Shown: positions 25,399 through 34,307, counted from the stretch's first letter. The stretch: DNA of 36,361 nucleotides from Mucilaginibacter sp. (GCA_028287895.1 JAQBOV010000040.1:1-36361), one strand, 5' to 3'. Notes: generated by a model not told the origin, from the sequence alone. Numbers and translations: made by a program.

Positions 25399-25935
25399 AT
25401 GAAAAACCTCTTCCTTGTCATCTGCCTGGTTCTATTATCTGCTGGCTTTGCTTTTGCCGACACCCTTACCATTAATCATTTTGTCATTAAGGAAAACCCG
25501 TTTGCAAAAGATGAAATAGCGGTAGTGGCTACAGATACAGCCAACAATATCCTCGAAAATGTTAACGGGAAATTTGCCTTTAGCATCAATGGGTTCCAGG
25601 AGTCTTTAAAATTTGATAAAGGCACCGCTTTTTACCGGCACAAAGTTGACAAATCCAGCTTTTTATATATCAAACATGTGAATGATGCCGGCGCACATTC
25701 CGCGCTATATTATGTTTACAATGGCGGCAATAATCTGACACCGATCCATATCAGCTGGATTGTGCTGCTGGCTATTCCCCTTTTGTTGGTACTGCTTGGT
25801 TATCTGTTCAAAAGGTTTATCATTATAGCGATCATCATTTTCTGCATATTTCTGTATTTCAACCATCATAGCGGACTGAGCATCCCTACCTTTTTTGAAA
25901 GTATTATTGACGGCCTGAAAGGTCTGTTTAAATAA
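25399..25935 (+). CDS. Unknown exported/membrane protein
   Basis: A 178-residue protein I do not recognise. It starts with a signal peptide (MKNLFLVICLVLLSAGFAFA|D), has a soluble beta-rich region (about 21-115), then two adjoining hydrophobic segments (about 120-137 and 141-158) and a short amphipathic tail. The mature part would sit in the periplasm, anchored by the C-terminal helices. It follows the phosphopantetheinyl transferase by 142 nt in the same direction, a stretch with no other gene, so co-transcription is possible but unproven. A palindromic hairpin follows the stop. Function unknown; the context allows a role with the NRPS-like product but does not show it. Confidence 0.75.
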   Translation: MKNLFLVICLVLLSAGFAFADTLTINHFVIKENPFAKDEIAVVATDTANNILENVNGKFAFSINGFQESLKFDKGTAFYRHKVDKSSFLYIKHVNDAGAHSALYYVYNGGNNLTPIHISWIVLLAIPLLLVLLGYLFKRFIIIAIIIFCIFLYFNHHSGLSIPTFFESIIDGLKGLFK

Positions 25936-25942
25936 GCCCCCA

Positions 25943-25961
25943 CCCTCCCGGCAAGGGAGGG
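25943..25961. terminator. GC-rich hairpin between convergent genes
   Basis: CCCTCCC (25943-25949) / GGGAGGG (25955-25961) with loop GGCAA, 7 nt after the stop of the unknown membrane protein gene and facing the end of tamL. It can act as a terminator for either strand. It also looks like one of the short GC-rich palindromes scattered through related genomes. Confidence 0.5.
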
Positions 25962-26005
25962 CTATATTAAACAAAGTTCACAAAACCGGGGAACAGCCGG
26001 GGCAG

Positions 26006-28357
26006 CTAAAAAGGCAACCCTATTCCGAAATTAAGCTGTAAAAAGTTATAGCTGTCTAAGTTGGCTTGCTTATAAGCTTTTTTAAATGGCCCCGAATGAA
26101 ATAATTCATTGAAATGATCAATCAATACCCACTGGTCGGAGCCGCTAAACTCGGGATCTTTAAATTTGAGCGCAGCATCAAACCTGAAAACAAAAAATCC
26201 CAGGTCTAAACGCAGACCCGTTCCTATACCCATGGCTGTGGACTGGAAAAAATTATTAAACTTGAATTCACCATTCGGATTTTCGACCTCTTTATGTAAA
26301 CGCCAAACGTTACCTGCATCCACAAAAAAAGCGCCCTTTAATTTCGAACCAAAAAAATCACTGGCAAGCTTGTACCTGTATTCTGCATTGGCAACAAACT
26401 TTATCTCGCCAAACTGATCAAGATATTTTAATTGTTCCAGTGTGTTTACATCACCACCGTAAGCGATTCCGCGATTAAACTGACCAGGGCCTAACGTACG
26501 TGGCAGCCAGGCCCGGATATCATTAGCGCCGCCGGTGTAAAAGTTTTTCTCAAATACCAATTGTGAACTGTTGCCATACGGAACCCCTAAACCGGGGTTT
26601 ATACGGAAAACTAACTGACGTTCACCGCCCAGACTTTTGTAAAACCTCAGGTCTATTTCGCCTTTGGCGTATTGAGCAAAAGTATAACCAAAAATGGTCC
26701 GGTATCCGGAGGTATCTCTTGCAGTATTAAATATCTTGCTGAGCACCGAAAGGGTGTTCCCCCCGATATCCAGCGCTCCTCTGAAGTAAAGAAAATCCTG
26801 ATAGGTATTTAGCTTATTGGCGTTTAGCTGGTAGCTGTATTGGCTACCCGAAGAAAAAATAGTTCGGCCGATGAGATAAACATAGGAGTAATAATTCTTT
26901 TGTAAGAGAGAATCCTTGGCCGCCGGGTCAATTTTACCTTTTGAGAATTCGATATCTATCGGTGTAAAAGTGTGTACCTTATCTGGTGTCTCGGTAAAAT
27001 CATAGGTTATAGAATTGGCAAAGCTTATCCGCTCAACCAGTCCTTTCTGAAAGAACAGGGAATAATTGCTTGAAAAAGTGGTATGCGGCACACCATATTT
27101 ACCTAAAACCGGCAAATTAAACGGCGTCAGTATTTGCGGATAAGTTACCGTTGCGCCGAGTTTAAATTCCTGGTTTTCAATCCTGTTCCCTGCGGAGGAG
27201 CCACTATCAAATAAAACGCTGTAGTTAAATTTAACCTGCAAAATTGCTGCTGTTCTGAACAAATTCCGGTCAGTGAAGGTATTTCCAGCACTAAAGCCGT
27301 AGCGGCCTGCGTTAAACAGAAACTCACCTTCCACCCTGTCCGACATTTGCTTCAGGGGCACAATATCGATCTTGGTATTTAAGCGATTAGTGCTATCGGG
27401 CAGTTTTTCATAGGTCGGGTTAGGTACATTTCTGAATACGTTAAGCTCCGAAAGCCTCGAAGTGGTCAATGTTTGCTTATCGATGTCATACAGGTCGCCT
27501 TTTTTTTGAAAAACGTAGATCGTAACAATCCTGGGGTTAAACTTTTTCGAAAAATCCACAAACCTAAATTGCGAATCCACCGCCAGGGTATCAGGTTTAC
27601 CGGGTGTGCGGCCATTGCTGTTGGAAATTGTGATCAGCGTGTTGTTGATCTTATAGATAGGATGTGCTGATTTTCCTATCGGATTGTCTATGACTAACTT
27701 AACATCAGCCACTCCCTTATTAAAAGTGGTGTCATAGTTAAAAGTGACATACTGCCGCAGAAAGTCATAATAACCATTGCGTTTCATCAGCATATATATG
27801 CCGTCCCGTTCGGCAGCCAGGCTATCTGTATCAAAGCGTGAGCCGGTTTTTATATGTGAAAGCCTGGCACTGTTGGTACGATACAACGCTTCAACCTTCC
27901 TGTCGGCAATACTGTCGGTAAAATTCCGTACCTTAAACAAAGGACCTTCAGTACCGATAAATACCAGTTCAGCCTTTTTGTTCTTAACAACTACGCTGTC
28001 GGTTACTTTGGCTTTCAGATAACCTTTATTTTGTAAAAATTTTTGAATTTGAGCTCTTGAAAATTCTACCAGGGAGCTATCTAAAAGATTGGGCGCCTCG
28101 CCGATGTCTCTCTTACCGTTCTTACTAAACAAATAATAGAATTGCAGATTAAGCCAGTTATTGGGCTGTTGTTCTTTGTCAACATAATTTCTGGCCGTTT
28201 CTGCAAGTTCATCATCTATGCCTTTTATGGTTATTTTTCGTACCAAGGCCTGGTTATTTTTAAGGCGGCGGGTTAAACTGCATCCCGAAACCAAAAAGAT
28301 GAGAAGAATACTTAATATTGTAAGGCGATACCCGTTAGGTTTAATATATGCTTTCAA
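26006..28357 (-). CDS. tamL: TamL, BamA/TamA-like outer-membrane assembly lipoprotein
   Basis: A 783-residue outer-membrane protein of the Omp85/D15 superfamily. The N-terminus is a lipoprotein signal with lipobox LVSGC (Cys26), the feature that separates Bacteroidota TamL from TamA. POTRA-like modules follow (roughly 35-340; for example VRKITIKGI and QKFLQNKGYLKAKVTDSV), then the 16-strand barrel (about 370-783). It includes the lid-loop-like WLPRTLGPGQFNRG and the typical aromatic last strand NFLQLNFGIGLPF. TamL is thought to work with the inner-membrane TamB in moving material into or across the outer membrane; tamB is not in the window. The start is TTG (28355-28357), with a TGA a few codons upstream. 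Its first 10 bases overlap the start of the divergent methyltransferase gene. Confidence 0.9.
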   Translation of the reverse strand: MKAYIKPNGYRLTILSILLIFLVSGCSLTRRLKNNQALVRKITIKGIDDELAETARNYVDKEQQPNNWLNLQFYYLFSKNGKRDIGEAPNLLDSSLVEFSRAQIQKFLQNKGYLKAKVTDSVVVKNKKAELVFIGTEGPLFKVRNFTDSIADRKVEALYRTNSARLSHIKTGSRFDTDSLAAERDGIYMLMKRNGYYDFLRQYVTFNYDTTFNKGVADVKLVIDNPIGKSAHPIYKINNTLITISNSNGRTPGKPDTLAVDSQFRFVDFSKKFNPRIVTIYVFQKKGDLYDIDKQTLTTSRLSELNVFRNVPNPTYEKLPDSTNRLNTKIDIVPLKQMSDRVEGEFLFNAGRYGFSAGNTFTDRNLFRTAAILQVKFNYSVLFDSGSSAGNRIENQEFKLGATVTYPQILTPFNLPVLGKYGVPHTTFSSNYSLFFQKGLVERISFANSITYDFTETPDKVHTFTPIDIEFSKGKIDPAAKDSLLQKNYYSYVYLIGRTIFSSGSQYSYQLNANKLNTYQDFLYFRGALDIGGNTLSVLSKIFNTARDTSGYRTIFGYTFAQYAKGEIDLRFYKSLGGERQLVFRINPGLGVPYGNSSQLVFEKNFYTGGANDIRAWLPRTLGPGQFNRGIAYGGDVNTLEQLKYLDQFGEIKFVANAEYRYKLASDFFGSKLKGAFFVDAGNVWRLHKEVENPNGEFKFNNFFQSTAMGIGTGLRLDLGFFVFRFDAALKFKDPEFSGSDQWVLIDHFNELFHSGPFKKAYKQANLDSYNFLQLNFGIGLPF

Positions 28358-29097
28358 AATCTCAAATCAATTTATTAAAGTCATTACAACATAAAAAGTT
28401 TCGCCGCCAGCACGGTTTTTTTCTGGTTGAAGGCCACAAATCGATCGCGGAATTTATTAGTTCTTCTTACCAGACCGAGGCTATTTACCATACTCCTGCA
28501 TTCGACCCAAAAGTGCTGAAATTATCGCAAAAAATGAACTTATCTGAAATTTCTGTTACCGAGTTAGAGAAGATAAGCAGTTTAAAAACTCCACAGGAAG
28601 TATTGGCGCAGATTAAAATACCAAAATGGCCCGCTTTGCAGCATGAACACCTAAAGGGAAAATTCTCATTAGTACTTGATGGCATACAGGACCCCGGTAA
28701 TTTGGGCACTATCATCCGTATTGCCGACTGGTTTGGCATCGAAAACATCATTTGTTCGGATGATACCGTTGATGTGTATAACCCAAAAGCAGTGCAGGCC
28801 TGCATGGGTTCGCTGGCAAGGGTAAAAGTACATTATACTCCTCTTATTGATTTTTTATCTGTAATCAAGCTTCCGGCATTCGGTGCACTGCTCAACGGTG
28901 AAAATATTTATGATACCGATTTTGGCCACCAAGGCCTGGTAATAATGGGCAATGAGGGTAACGGTTTGTGTCCCGAAATACAAAAATTGGTAAACAAAGC
29001 GGTCACTATACCGCGTACCGGGAAGGCCGAATCCCTGAATGTGGCGATAGCCACTGCACTATTTTGTTCAGAAATAACAAGATTTTCCAACAAATAA
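28348..29097 (+). CDS. TrmH/SpoU-family RNA 2'-O-methyltransferase
   Basis: A 249-residue SPOUT methyltransferase using S-adenosylmethionine on the 2'-OH of a tRNA or rRNA nucleotide. An N-terminal substrate-binding domain (about 1-80, with RQHGFFLVEGHKSI) precedes the trefoil-knot domain. Its three motifs are intact: DPGNLGTIIRIADWFG, LVIMGNEGNGLCPEI and IPRTGKAESLNVAIATALF. The ATG at 28348 lies inside the 5' end of the divergent tamL, so its promoter must lie within tamL or the start must be very close to the RNA 5' end. The target nucleotide cannot be read from sequence. A promoter for tRNA-Cys begins 3 nt after its stop. Confidence 0.93.
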   Translation: MLSKSQINLLKSLQHKKFRRQHGFFLVEGHKSIAEFISSSYQTEAIYHTPAFDPKVLKLSQKMNLSEISVTELEKISSLKTPQEVLAQIKIPKWPALQHEHLKGKFSLVLDGIQDPGNLGTIIRIADWFGIENIICSDDTVDVYNPKAVQACMGSLARVKVHYTPLIDFLSVIKLPAFGALLNGENIYDTDFGHQGLVIMGNEGNGLCPEIQKLVNKAVTIPRTGKAESLNVAIATALFCSEITRFSNK

Positions 29098-29099
29098 AC

Positions 29100-29129
29100 T
29101 TGGCAGCCAATAAATAATTGCTATTTTTG
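29100..29129 (+). promoter_or_regulatory. Promoter of tRNA-Cys and the small basic protein gene
   Basis: TTG (29100-29102), exactly 19 nt, then TATTTTTG (29122-29129), a perfect fit to the Bacteroidetes consensus TAnnTTTG. Transcription would begin near 29135, about 9 nt before the mature tRNA. It starts right after the stop codon of the methyltransferase gene. Confidence 0.8.
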
Positions 29130-29143
29130 CAGCCTTGAAAATT

Positions 29144-29214
29144 GGTCGGGTGGCCGAGTGGCTAGGCAGAGGTCTGCAAAACCTTTTACAGCGGTTCGAA
29201 TCCGCTCCCGACCT
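29144..29214 (+). tRNA. tRNA-Cys (GCA)
   Basis: A full cloverleaf: acceptor GGTCGGG (29144-29150) pairs with CCCGACC (29207-29213), discriminator T. The D arm contains GAGTGGCTAGGC. The anticodon stem GAGGT/ACCTT encloses loop CTGCAAA, giving anticodon GCA. The T arm is AGCGG-TTCGAAT-CCGCT. Discriminator T73 fits tRNA-Cys. CCA is not encoded. A 57-codon gene starts 31 nt downstream and probably shares the transcript. Confidence 0.95.
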
Positions 29215-29244
29215 CGAGATTTAAAAAATTAAAATTACAACACC

Positions 29245-29418
29245 ATGGGCGTTACTCGTTTAAAAAGAAAAGACAGAAAAAATAAAACCACTTCCCGTTT
29301 ACAAGTACAGGCACTTAAGCTTGCTACTAACATAGAGAATGGCAGCCGCTCTGCTGAGCCAAAAAACAGCCAGATCGCTAAAAACAATGCAGCTTTAGAT
29401 AAAGCTTTAGGAAGATAG
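29245..29418 (+). CDS. Small basic protein (57 aa), unknown
   Basis: An intact 57-codon gene from ATG 29245 to TAG 29416-29418. The product begins MGVTRLKRKDRKNKTTSRL and continues through LKLATNIENGSRSAEPKNSQ to a short Ala/Leu-rich end. It is strongly basic (about 13 Lys/Arg), with no signal peptide or membrane segment, and looks like a nucleic-acid or ribosome-associated small protein. I recall similar short proteins in related genomes but know no function. It lies 31 nt behind tRNA-Cys with no promoter of its own visible, and is followed by a good terminator at 29469-29500, so tRNA and gene appear to form one unit. Confidence 0.75.
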   Translation: MGVTRLKRKDRKNKTTSRLQVQALKLATNIENGSRSAEPKNSQIAKNNAALDKALGR

Positions 29419-29468
29419 TTGTCCCGTACAGCGGCAATACATCGCTCTGTGTATCGAATTTATTCAAG

Positions 29469-29500
29469 TCCTGTTGGCTTTATGCCGACAGGATTTTTTT
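29469..29500 (+). terminator. Terminator of the tRNA-Cys/small-protein unit
   Basis: TCCTGTTGGC (29469-29478) pairs with GCCGACAGGA (29484-29493) across loop TTTAT, and seven Ts follow (29494-29500): a textbook plus-strand terminator. It overlaps the last codons of the convergent pyrD (stop 29480-29482), so the same DNA is both coding and terminator. Confidence 0.85.
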
Positions 29501-30520
29501 ATTGATCCGTTTTATCAGCCCGGGGCCCTGGTAAATAAAGCCGGTATAAAGTTGTACGAGCGATGCTCCTGCTTTTAATTTTTCAATAGCATCATCGGGC
29601 GAGTGTATCCCCCCAACTCCTATGATCGGGAATGCACCATTTGATTCTTTATAAAGGTAGCGTATCACATCTGTTGAACGCTGAGTTAAAGGTTTACCGC
29701 TTAAGCCCCCCGTCTGATTACTCAACTTGTCCGACTTTAAGCCTTCTCTGACAATAGTTGTATTGGTGGCGATAACTCCGGCTATGGCGGTTTCTTTTAC
29801 GATCTCTACAATATCATCCAGTTGCTCATGCGTAAGATCGGGTGCAATTTTTAGCAGTATAGGCCTGCTGACACCATTTTTAGAATTCCGTTGCTGCAGC
29901 GTATTCAATATCTTCTTCAAGGGTTCTTTTTCCTGCAAAGCCCTTAATCCGGGGGTATTCGGCGAACTTACATTTACCACAAAGTAATCCACTACATCAA
30001 ACAGGCGGTCGAAACATTGGATATAATCATTTACAGCGTCTTCATTAGGCGTTACTTTATTCTTCCCGATGTTACCGCCGATGATTAATCCTTTTTGTGA
30101 TTTTTTGGCATTTCGGCGATAGGCTGCAATCCGCCCGGCAGCCACATCAACACCCAGGTTGTTAAAACCCATGCGATTAATAATCGCCTGATCTGCCGGC
30201 AGGCGGAACATTCGTGGTTTTAAATTGCCGGGCTGGGGTAAGGGGGTTACCGTTCCCACTTCCACAAAACCGAAACCCAGGTCGGCCATTTCTCCGATCA
30301 ATTCAGCATTTTTATCGAACCCTGCTGCCAGGCCAACAGGGTTATTAAATTTCAGGCCGAATACTTCCTTTTCCAGCCTTTTATCTTTCAAATCCCAAAG
30401 CATCCGGCTCAGGGCGGCGCCCCCCGGAAAACGGTTAAAACGCTTTAAATTACGGGTAACAAAATAATGCACCTTTTCGGGATCAAATTGAAATAGCAGC
30501 GGCTTAATTAACTGATACAT
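29480..30520 (-). CDS. pyrD: Dihydroorotate dehydrogenase (quinone), class 2
   Basis: A 346-residue FMN enzyme that oxidises dihydroorotate to orotate in pyrimidine synthesis, passing electrons to membrane quinones. Class 2 features: an N-terminal helical quinone-tunnel region ([20 protein letters not shown]), FMN-binding [14 protein letters not shown], the substrate loop INRMGFNN, the catalytic-Ser stretch [15 protein letters not shown], and the phosphate-binding [25 protein letters not shown]. The length is typical. The ATG at 30520 is preceded at 4 nt by TAACTTCG (-7-like, 30525-30532), suggesting a very short or absent leader. It is divergent from the ABC-F gene. Confidence 0.95.
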   Translation of the reverse strand: MYQLIKPLLFQFDPEKVHYFVTRNLKRFNRFPGGAALSRMLWDLKDKRLEKEVFGLKFNNPVGLAAGFDKNAELIGEMADLGFGFVEVGTVTPLPQPGNLKPRMFRLPADQAIINRMGFNNLGVDVAAGRIAAYRRNAKKSQKGLIIGGNIGKNKVTPNEDAVNDYIQCFDRLFDVVDYFVVNVSSPNTPGLRALQEKEPLKKILNTLQQRNSKNGVSRPILLKIAPDLTHEQLDDIVEIVKETAIAGVIATNTTIVREGLKSDKLSNQTGGLSGKPLTQRSTDVIRYLYKESNGAFPIIGVGGIHSPDDAIEKLKAGASLVQLYTGFIYQGPGLIKRINKKILSA

Positions 30521-30624
30521 GCCGCGAAGTTAACAAGTTTGTCAATTTTTCGCCTTTTAAAAAAATTCCGCACCCGTTGCCCAGCCTTTTACCTTTCTGA
30601 CTTTCTCCTTTCAGCTCAAAAAGG

Positions 30625-30632
30625 TATCTTTG
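30625..30632 (+). promoter_or_regulatory. -7 element of the ABC-F gene, near-leaderless
   Basis: TATCTTTG (30625-30632) matches TAnnTTTG perfectly and ends 7 nt before the ATG at 30640. No good TTG is found at -33. The implied start of transcription is within a few bases of the start codon. Confidence 0.55.
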
Positions 30633-30639
30633 CGCGCAA

Positions 30640-32562
30640 ATGATTGCTATTAATAACCTTACGTTCGAGATTGGTGCACGGGCATTATATGATGAAGCTA
30701 ACTGGCATATTAAACCCGGTGAAAAAATCGGCCTTATCGGGGCCAATGGTACCGGAAAAACCACGCTGCTGAAAATAATTGTTGGCGACTACAAGCCTAC
30801 TTCCGGTACAATATCTATGGCTAAGGACCTTACCATGGGTTACCTTAACCAGGATCTGCTATCCTATTCCTCTGATAAAAACATTTTGCATGTGGCGATG
30901 GAGGCTTTTGAGCGCCAGAACCAGTTGCATGATGAGATAGAAGTACTGCTAAAAAAACTGGAAACAGATTATACAGAGGATTTGCTGCATAAACTCAGCG
31001 ATAAACAGCACGAATTCGAGGTGCTGGATGGTTATAATATCGAATACAAGGCGCATGAAATATTAGCCGGTTTGGGTTTCAGTGAAGTGGATACACACCG
31101 TAAACTGAGCGAATTTTCGGGCGGATGGCGCATGAGAGTGATGCTGGCCAAGATACTGTTACAGGCGCCTGATATTCTATTACTGGATGAGCCGACCAAC
31201 CACCTCGACTTACCTTCTATTCAATGGCTGGAAGACTATCTAAAAGCATTTGAAGGAGCAATTGTGATCGTGTCTCACGACAGGTGGTTCCTTGATAAAG
31301 TGATTAACCGGACGGTTGAATCGCGCAAAGGCAAGCTGACGGTTTATGCTGGCAATTACACCTTCTACCTGGAAGAAAAAGCACAGCGCGAAGAAATCCA
31401 ACGCGGTGAATTCAAAAACCAGCAGTCAAAAATCAAACAGGAAGAGCGCCTGATCGAACGCTTCAGGGCCAAGGCTTCAAAAGCAAAAATGGCTCAGTCG
31501 CGCATTAAGGCATTAGACAAACTGGAACGTGTGGACGACGTGGATGATGACAATCCGACGGTAAACTTTGCTTTCCGTTTCTCTAAGCAGTCGGGCAGGC
31601 ATGTGGTAACGATGGAGCATCTGAGCAAAAGTTATCCCGCCATTGACATTTTGGACCATGCCGAGGCTGTGATTGAAAAAGGCGATAAAATAGCTTTGAT
31701 CGGGGCCAACGGTAAAGGTAAATCAACGCTGCTGCGTATTGCTGCCGGTGCCGATAAAGATTTTACAGGCATGGTACAAACCGGACATAATGTGACGCAA
31801 ACATTTTTTGCACAGCACCAATTGGAGGCCCTGCACCTGGAAAACACCATTTTACAGGAATTACAATCATTTGCACCAAAACATAACGAAACCGAGCTGC
31901 GCACCATTTTGGGCTCATTCCTGTTTACCGGCGATGATGTATTTAAGAAGATAAAAGTATTATCCGGAGGCGAGAAATCCCGCGTCGCGCTGGCAAAAGC
32001 CTTAACTGCTGATGCCAACTTCCTGATACTTGATGAGCCAACCAATCACCTGGATATACAATCAGTAAATATATTGATCCAGGCCCTGCAACAATTTGAA
32101 GGCACTTTTATTGTTGTATCACATGACCGCTATTTCCTTGATAATGTTGCCAATAAAATATGGTTTATTGAGGATCATAAAATAAAAGTTTATCCGGGTA
32201 CTTATGCTGAATACGATGTTTGGCAGGCTAAACGCAAGCTGCAGCCAAAGGCCGAACCGGCTCCAAAACCTGAGAAAAAGGAAGAGAAGAAAGAGCCGGT
32301 TGCCGCTAAGAAACCTGACGATGAAAAATCGAAACAGTTAAAAAAACTGAACCAGGAGCTGGCTAACTTGGAGGAACACATAGCAGAACTCGAAAAAACG
32401 GTAAAACAACTGGAAGCGCAATTAGCCGATGATAAGCTTTATACCGATGCTAAAAGAGCAAACGAAATAAATGAAACTTACCAGTTAAAAAAACTGGAGC
32501 TTAACGAAATCCAGGCAAAGTGGGAAGCATTGGCGGAACATATATTGGAGTTGGAGGCTTGA
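30640..32562 (+). CDS. ABC-F family ATPase (ribosome-associated, Uup/EttA-like)
   Basis: A 640-residue protein with two ABC cassettes and no membrane segment. Cassette 1: GANGTGKTT, signature EFSGGWRMRV, LLLDEPTNHLD. Cassette 2: GANGKGKST, signature LSGGEKSRVALAKAL, LILDEPTNHLD. Between them is the charged linker typical of ABC-F proteins (about 240-300, KQEERLIERFRAKASKAKMA), which reaches into the ribosome. A Lys/Glu/Pro-rich hinge (about 530-565) leads to a C-terminal coiled coil (about 566-640), as in Uup. Such proteins resolve stalled ribosomes or aid assembly; resistance-type members have a longer linker. The ATG lies just downstream of a -7 element. Confidence 0.93.
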   Translation: MIAINNLTFEIGARALYDEANWHIKPGEKIGLIGANGTGKTTLLKIIVGDYKPTSGTISMAKDLTMGYLNQDLLSYSSDKNILHVAMEAFERQNQLHDEIEVLLKKLETDYTEDLLHKLSDKQHEFEVLDGYNIEYKAHEILAGLGFSEVDTHRKLSEFSGGWRMRVMLAKILLQAPDILLLDEPTNHLDLPSIQWLEDYLKAFEGAIVIVSHDRWFLDKVINRTVESRKGKLTVYAGNYTFYLEEKAQREEIQRGEFKNQQSKIKQEERLIERFRAKASKAKMAQSRIKALDKLERVDDVDDDNPTVNFAFRFSKQSGRHVVTMEHLSKSYPAIDILDHAEAVIEKGDKIALIGANGKGKSTLLRIAAGADKDFTGMVQTGHNVTQTFFAQHQLEALHLENTILQELQSFAPKHNETELRTILGSFLFTGDDVFKKIKVLSGGEKSRVALAKALTADANFLILDEPTNHLDIQSVNILIQALQQFEGTFIVVSHDRYFLDNVANKIWFIEDHKIKVYPGTYAEYDVWQAKRKLQPKAEPAPKPEKKEEKKEPVAAKKPDDEKSKQLKKLNQELANLEEHIAELEKTVKQLEAQLADDKLYTDAKRANEINETYQLKKLELNEIQAKWEALAEHILELEA

Positions 32563-32652
32563 GTTGGTGATTAAAGACCTCCGATCAGAGACTTGTAATC
32601 AGCAGTGCGGATAGCAGCAGATCGTTAACGATTTTAACGTAATGAAATAAAG

Positions 32653-33915
32653 ATGATGAAAAAGGCTTTTTGTATTTCTATTATTTTTTTCATCTGTTCA
32701 CGCTGTTTGGCCCAAACCGTTTACAACAACCAGGTTTTCAGATCAGAAATTAAAAGCGTAGAGTTTTACAATACTCAAAAAGCGCCATCTTTCCCGATTA
32801 TCCGTCTCAATTCAGCCGAACAATTGCAATTGGCATTTGACGACTTGAAGGGCGGCAGCCGAAATTACTATTATACCATTGAGCATTGTGACCAGGGCTG
32901 GAACTCCTCCAATCTTTCGCCAGCCGAATACCTGCAAAGTTTTAACCAGGACCAGATCCGGGATTACAATTACTCGGCAACTACGCTGCAAAAATATACG
33001 CACTATGAGCTGAAGCTGCCCAACGATAACATTAAACCAAAACTATCCGGAAATTATATTTTGAAAGTATACGAGGATGGCGATCAGTCAAAAACGGTGC
33101 TTACCCAGCGCTTTTATGTGCTTAATCCAAAAGTTTCTATCCTTGCCGATGTTGTTCCGTCGCCGGCTATTTCGTTAAGGCAAACTAATCAAAAGATCAA
33201 TTTCCAGGTCGATTATACTGGATTGAGGGTCCAAAATCCGGGTGATGATATCCGTACCTTTATTATGCAAAATGCGCGCAGCGAAACCGGACAATTAAAC
33301 AGCCAGCCATCTAATATCCGGGGCACGCAGCTGGTTTATAATGATCTGGGCACAAATGATTTTCAGGGGCGCAATGAGTTCAGGCATCTTGATACGCGAA
33401 GTTTAAAGCTCAACTCTGAACGTATTGCGCACATTTACCGTGATACCGCCAATACGGTGATCTTGCTGACCGACCCAACCCTTGATCAGCCGGATTATAC
33501 TTTCTGTTATGATAATGACGGTAATTTCTATATTGGCAACCAGGATGGCAGCGATCCGCGCATTGATGCTGACTATGCCCACATGTACTTTAGCCTGGCA
33601 GGCACAAAACCGGGCGGGGATGGCTCGGCTTACATTGTAGGGCAATTTAACAACTACCGGCTGGATGAGCGCAGCAAACTTCAATATGATGCCGTCAAGA
33701 ACCGCTATTATACCCAGCTTTTGTTAAAACAGGGCGTGTATGATTACGCTTATGTCTGGGTACCCAATACAACGCATAAAGCGGATGACACCTGGTTTGA
33801 AGGCTCGCATTTCGAAACGGAGAACGATTACCAGATGTTAGTTTATTATCACCCTGCAGGCGCACGATGGGTTGAGCTGGTGGGATACCGGGTGTTAAAT
33901 ACTGCCAAGAAATAA
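32653..33915 (+). CDS. DUF5103 / type IX secretion system plug protein
   Basis: A 420-residue exported protein. The signal peptide ([21 protein letters not shown]) is followed by the DUF5103 region: [16 protein letters not shown] at the start, [23 protein letters not shown], and a C-terminal beta-sandwich ([10 protein letters not shown] ... [10 protein letters not shown]). Proteins with this domain have been found as the plug that closes the SprA translocon pore in the type IX secretion system, so the cell probably has that system. The length is normal. The second Met (32656) is an equally good start. It follows the ABC-F gene after 90 nt, a gap with a 12-bp palindrome (ATCGTTAACGAT, 32621-32632) of unclear meaning. 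Confidence 0.87.
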   Translation: MMKKAFCISIIFFICSRCLAQTVYNNQVFRSEIKSVEFYNTQKAPSFPIIRLNSAEQLQLAFDDLKGGSRNYYYTIEHCDQGWNSSNLSPAEYLQSFNQDQIRDYNYSATTLQKYTHYELKLPNDNIKPKLSGNYILKVYEDGDQSKTVLTQRFYVLNPKVSILADVVPSPAISLRQTNQKINFQVDYTGLRVQNPGDDIRTFIMQNARSETGQLNSQPSNIRGTQLVYNDLGTNDFQGRNEFRHLDTRSLKLNSERIAHIYRDTANTVILLTDPTLDQPDYTFCYDNDGNFYIGNQDGSDPRIDADYAHMYFSLAGTKPGGDGSAYIVGQFNNYRLDERSKLQYDAVKNRYYTQLLLKQGVYDYAYVWVPNTTHKADDTWFEGSHFETENDYQMLVYYHPAGARWVELVGYRVLNTAKK

Positions 33916-33936
33916 GAACAGTTAAAAACGAAAGGT

Positions 33937-34092
33937 TTAAGAAATCTCTACCAGGAGTACATAAATCACCGCCCAGATAGCCATAAAAAAACAGCCCGCG
34001 AAGACTTCATTTTTGTATTTCTTAATATCTTTCTTTATAAAGGCCCTGTACAAAGCCCAGCCCAGAAATATAATTGCCAAAACAATTGGCAT
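33937..34092 (-). CDS. Small two-helix membrane protein (51 aa)
   Basis: An intact 51-codon gene from ATG 34090-34092 to TAA 33937-33939. The product has two hydrophobic helices (MPIVLAIIFLGWALY and GCFFMAIWAVIYVLLVEI) joined by a basic loop (RAFIKKDIKKYKNE), so both termini probably face the periplasm. Support beyond the open frame: AGGAG lies 8 nt before the ATG, rare here, and a perfect -7 element TATATTTG (34122-34129, minus) lies 29 nt upstream of the ATG. It is convergent with the plug-protein gene, 21 nt apart. No family recognised. Confidence 0.65.
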   Translation of the reverse strand: MPIVLAIIFLGWALYRAFIKKDIKKYKNEVFAGCFFMAIWAVIYVLLVEIS

Positions 34093-34121
34093 GAAAATTC
34101 TCCTATTGAATTCAGTTTAAT

Positions 34122-34129
34122 CAAATATA
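34122..34129 (-). promoter_or_regulatory. -7 element of the 51-aa membrane protein gene
   Basis: TATATTTG on the minus strand is a full match to TAnnTTTG. No TTG is seen at the -33 position, so strength is uncertain. The leader would be about 25 nt and contain AGGAG. Confidence 0.45.
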
Positions 34130-34307
34130 CCACTACTTCTAATTTATTTAGATTCTTTGAATATTCAGGATGAGATGCTGATGAACTACAGCTATTATTA
34201 CAAGTTGTCTTACGCAATTCATTGATTCAACTTAAGAAATTTTTCGCATATCTGTTGATTAGGTTCTCAAAGGCAACTGGTTTATCTTCGACGTGCCTTC
34301 TAAAACG

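Noticed and set aside
25196..25399. 67-codon plus-strand frame overlapping the end of the phosphopantetheinyl transferase gene
   Set aside because: Overlaps real coding sequence in another frame, and its product has no recognisable features.
30193..30202. CTGCCGGCAG inside pyrD, like the intergenic palindrome
   Set aside because: It encodes the normal family residues LPAD in an ungapped conserved block, so it is coincidence and not an insertion.
32621..32632. 12-bp palindrome ATCGTTAACGAT before the plug-protein gene
   Set aside because: Short, AT-rich and without a promoter around it; could be chance. Noted only in the gene entry.
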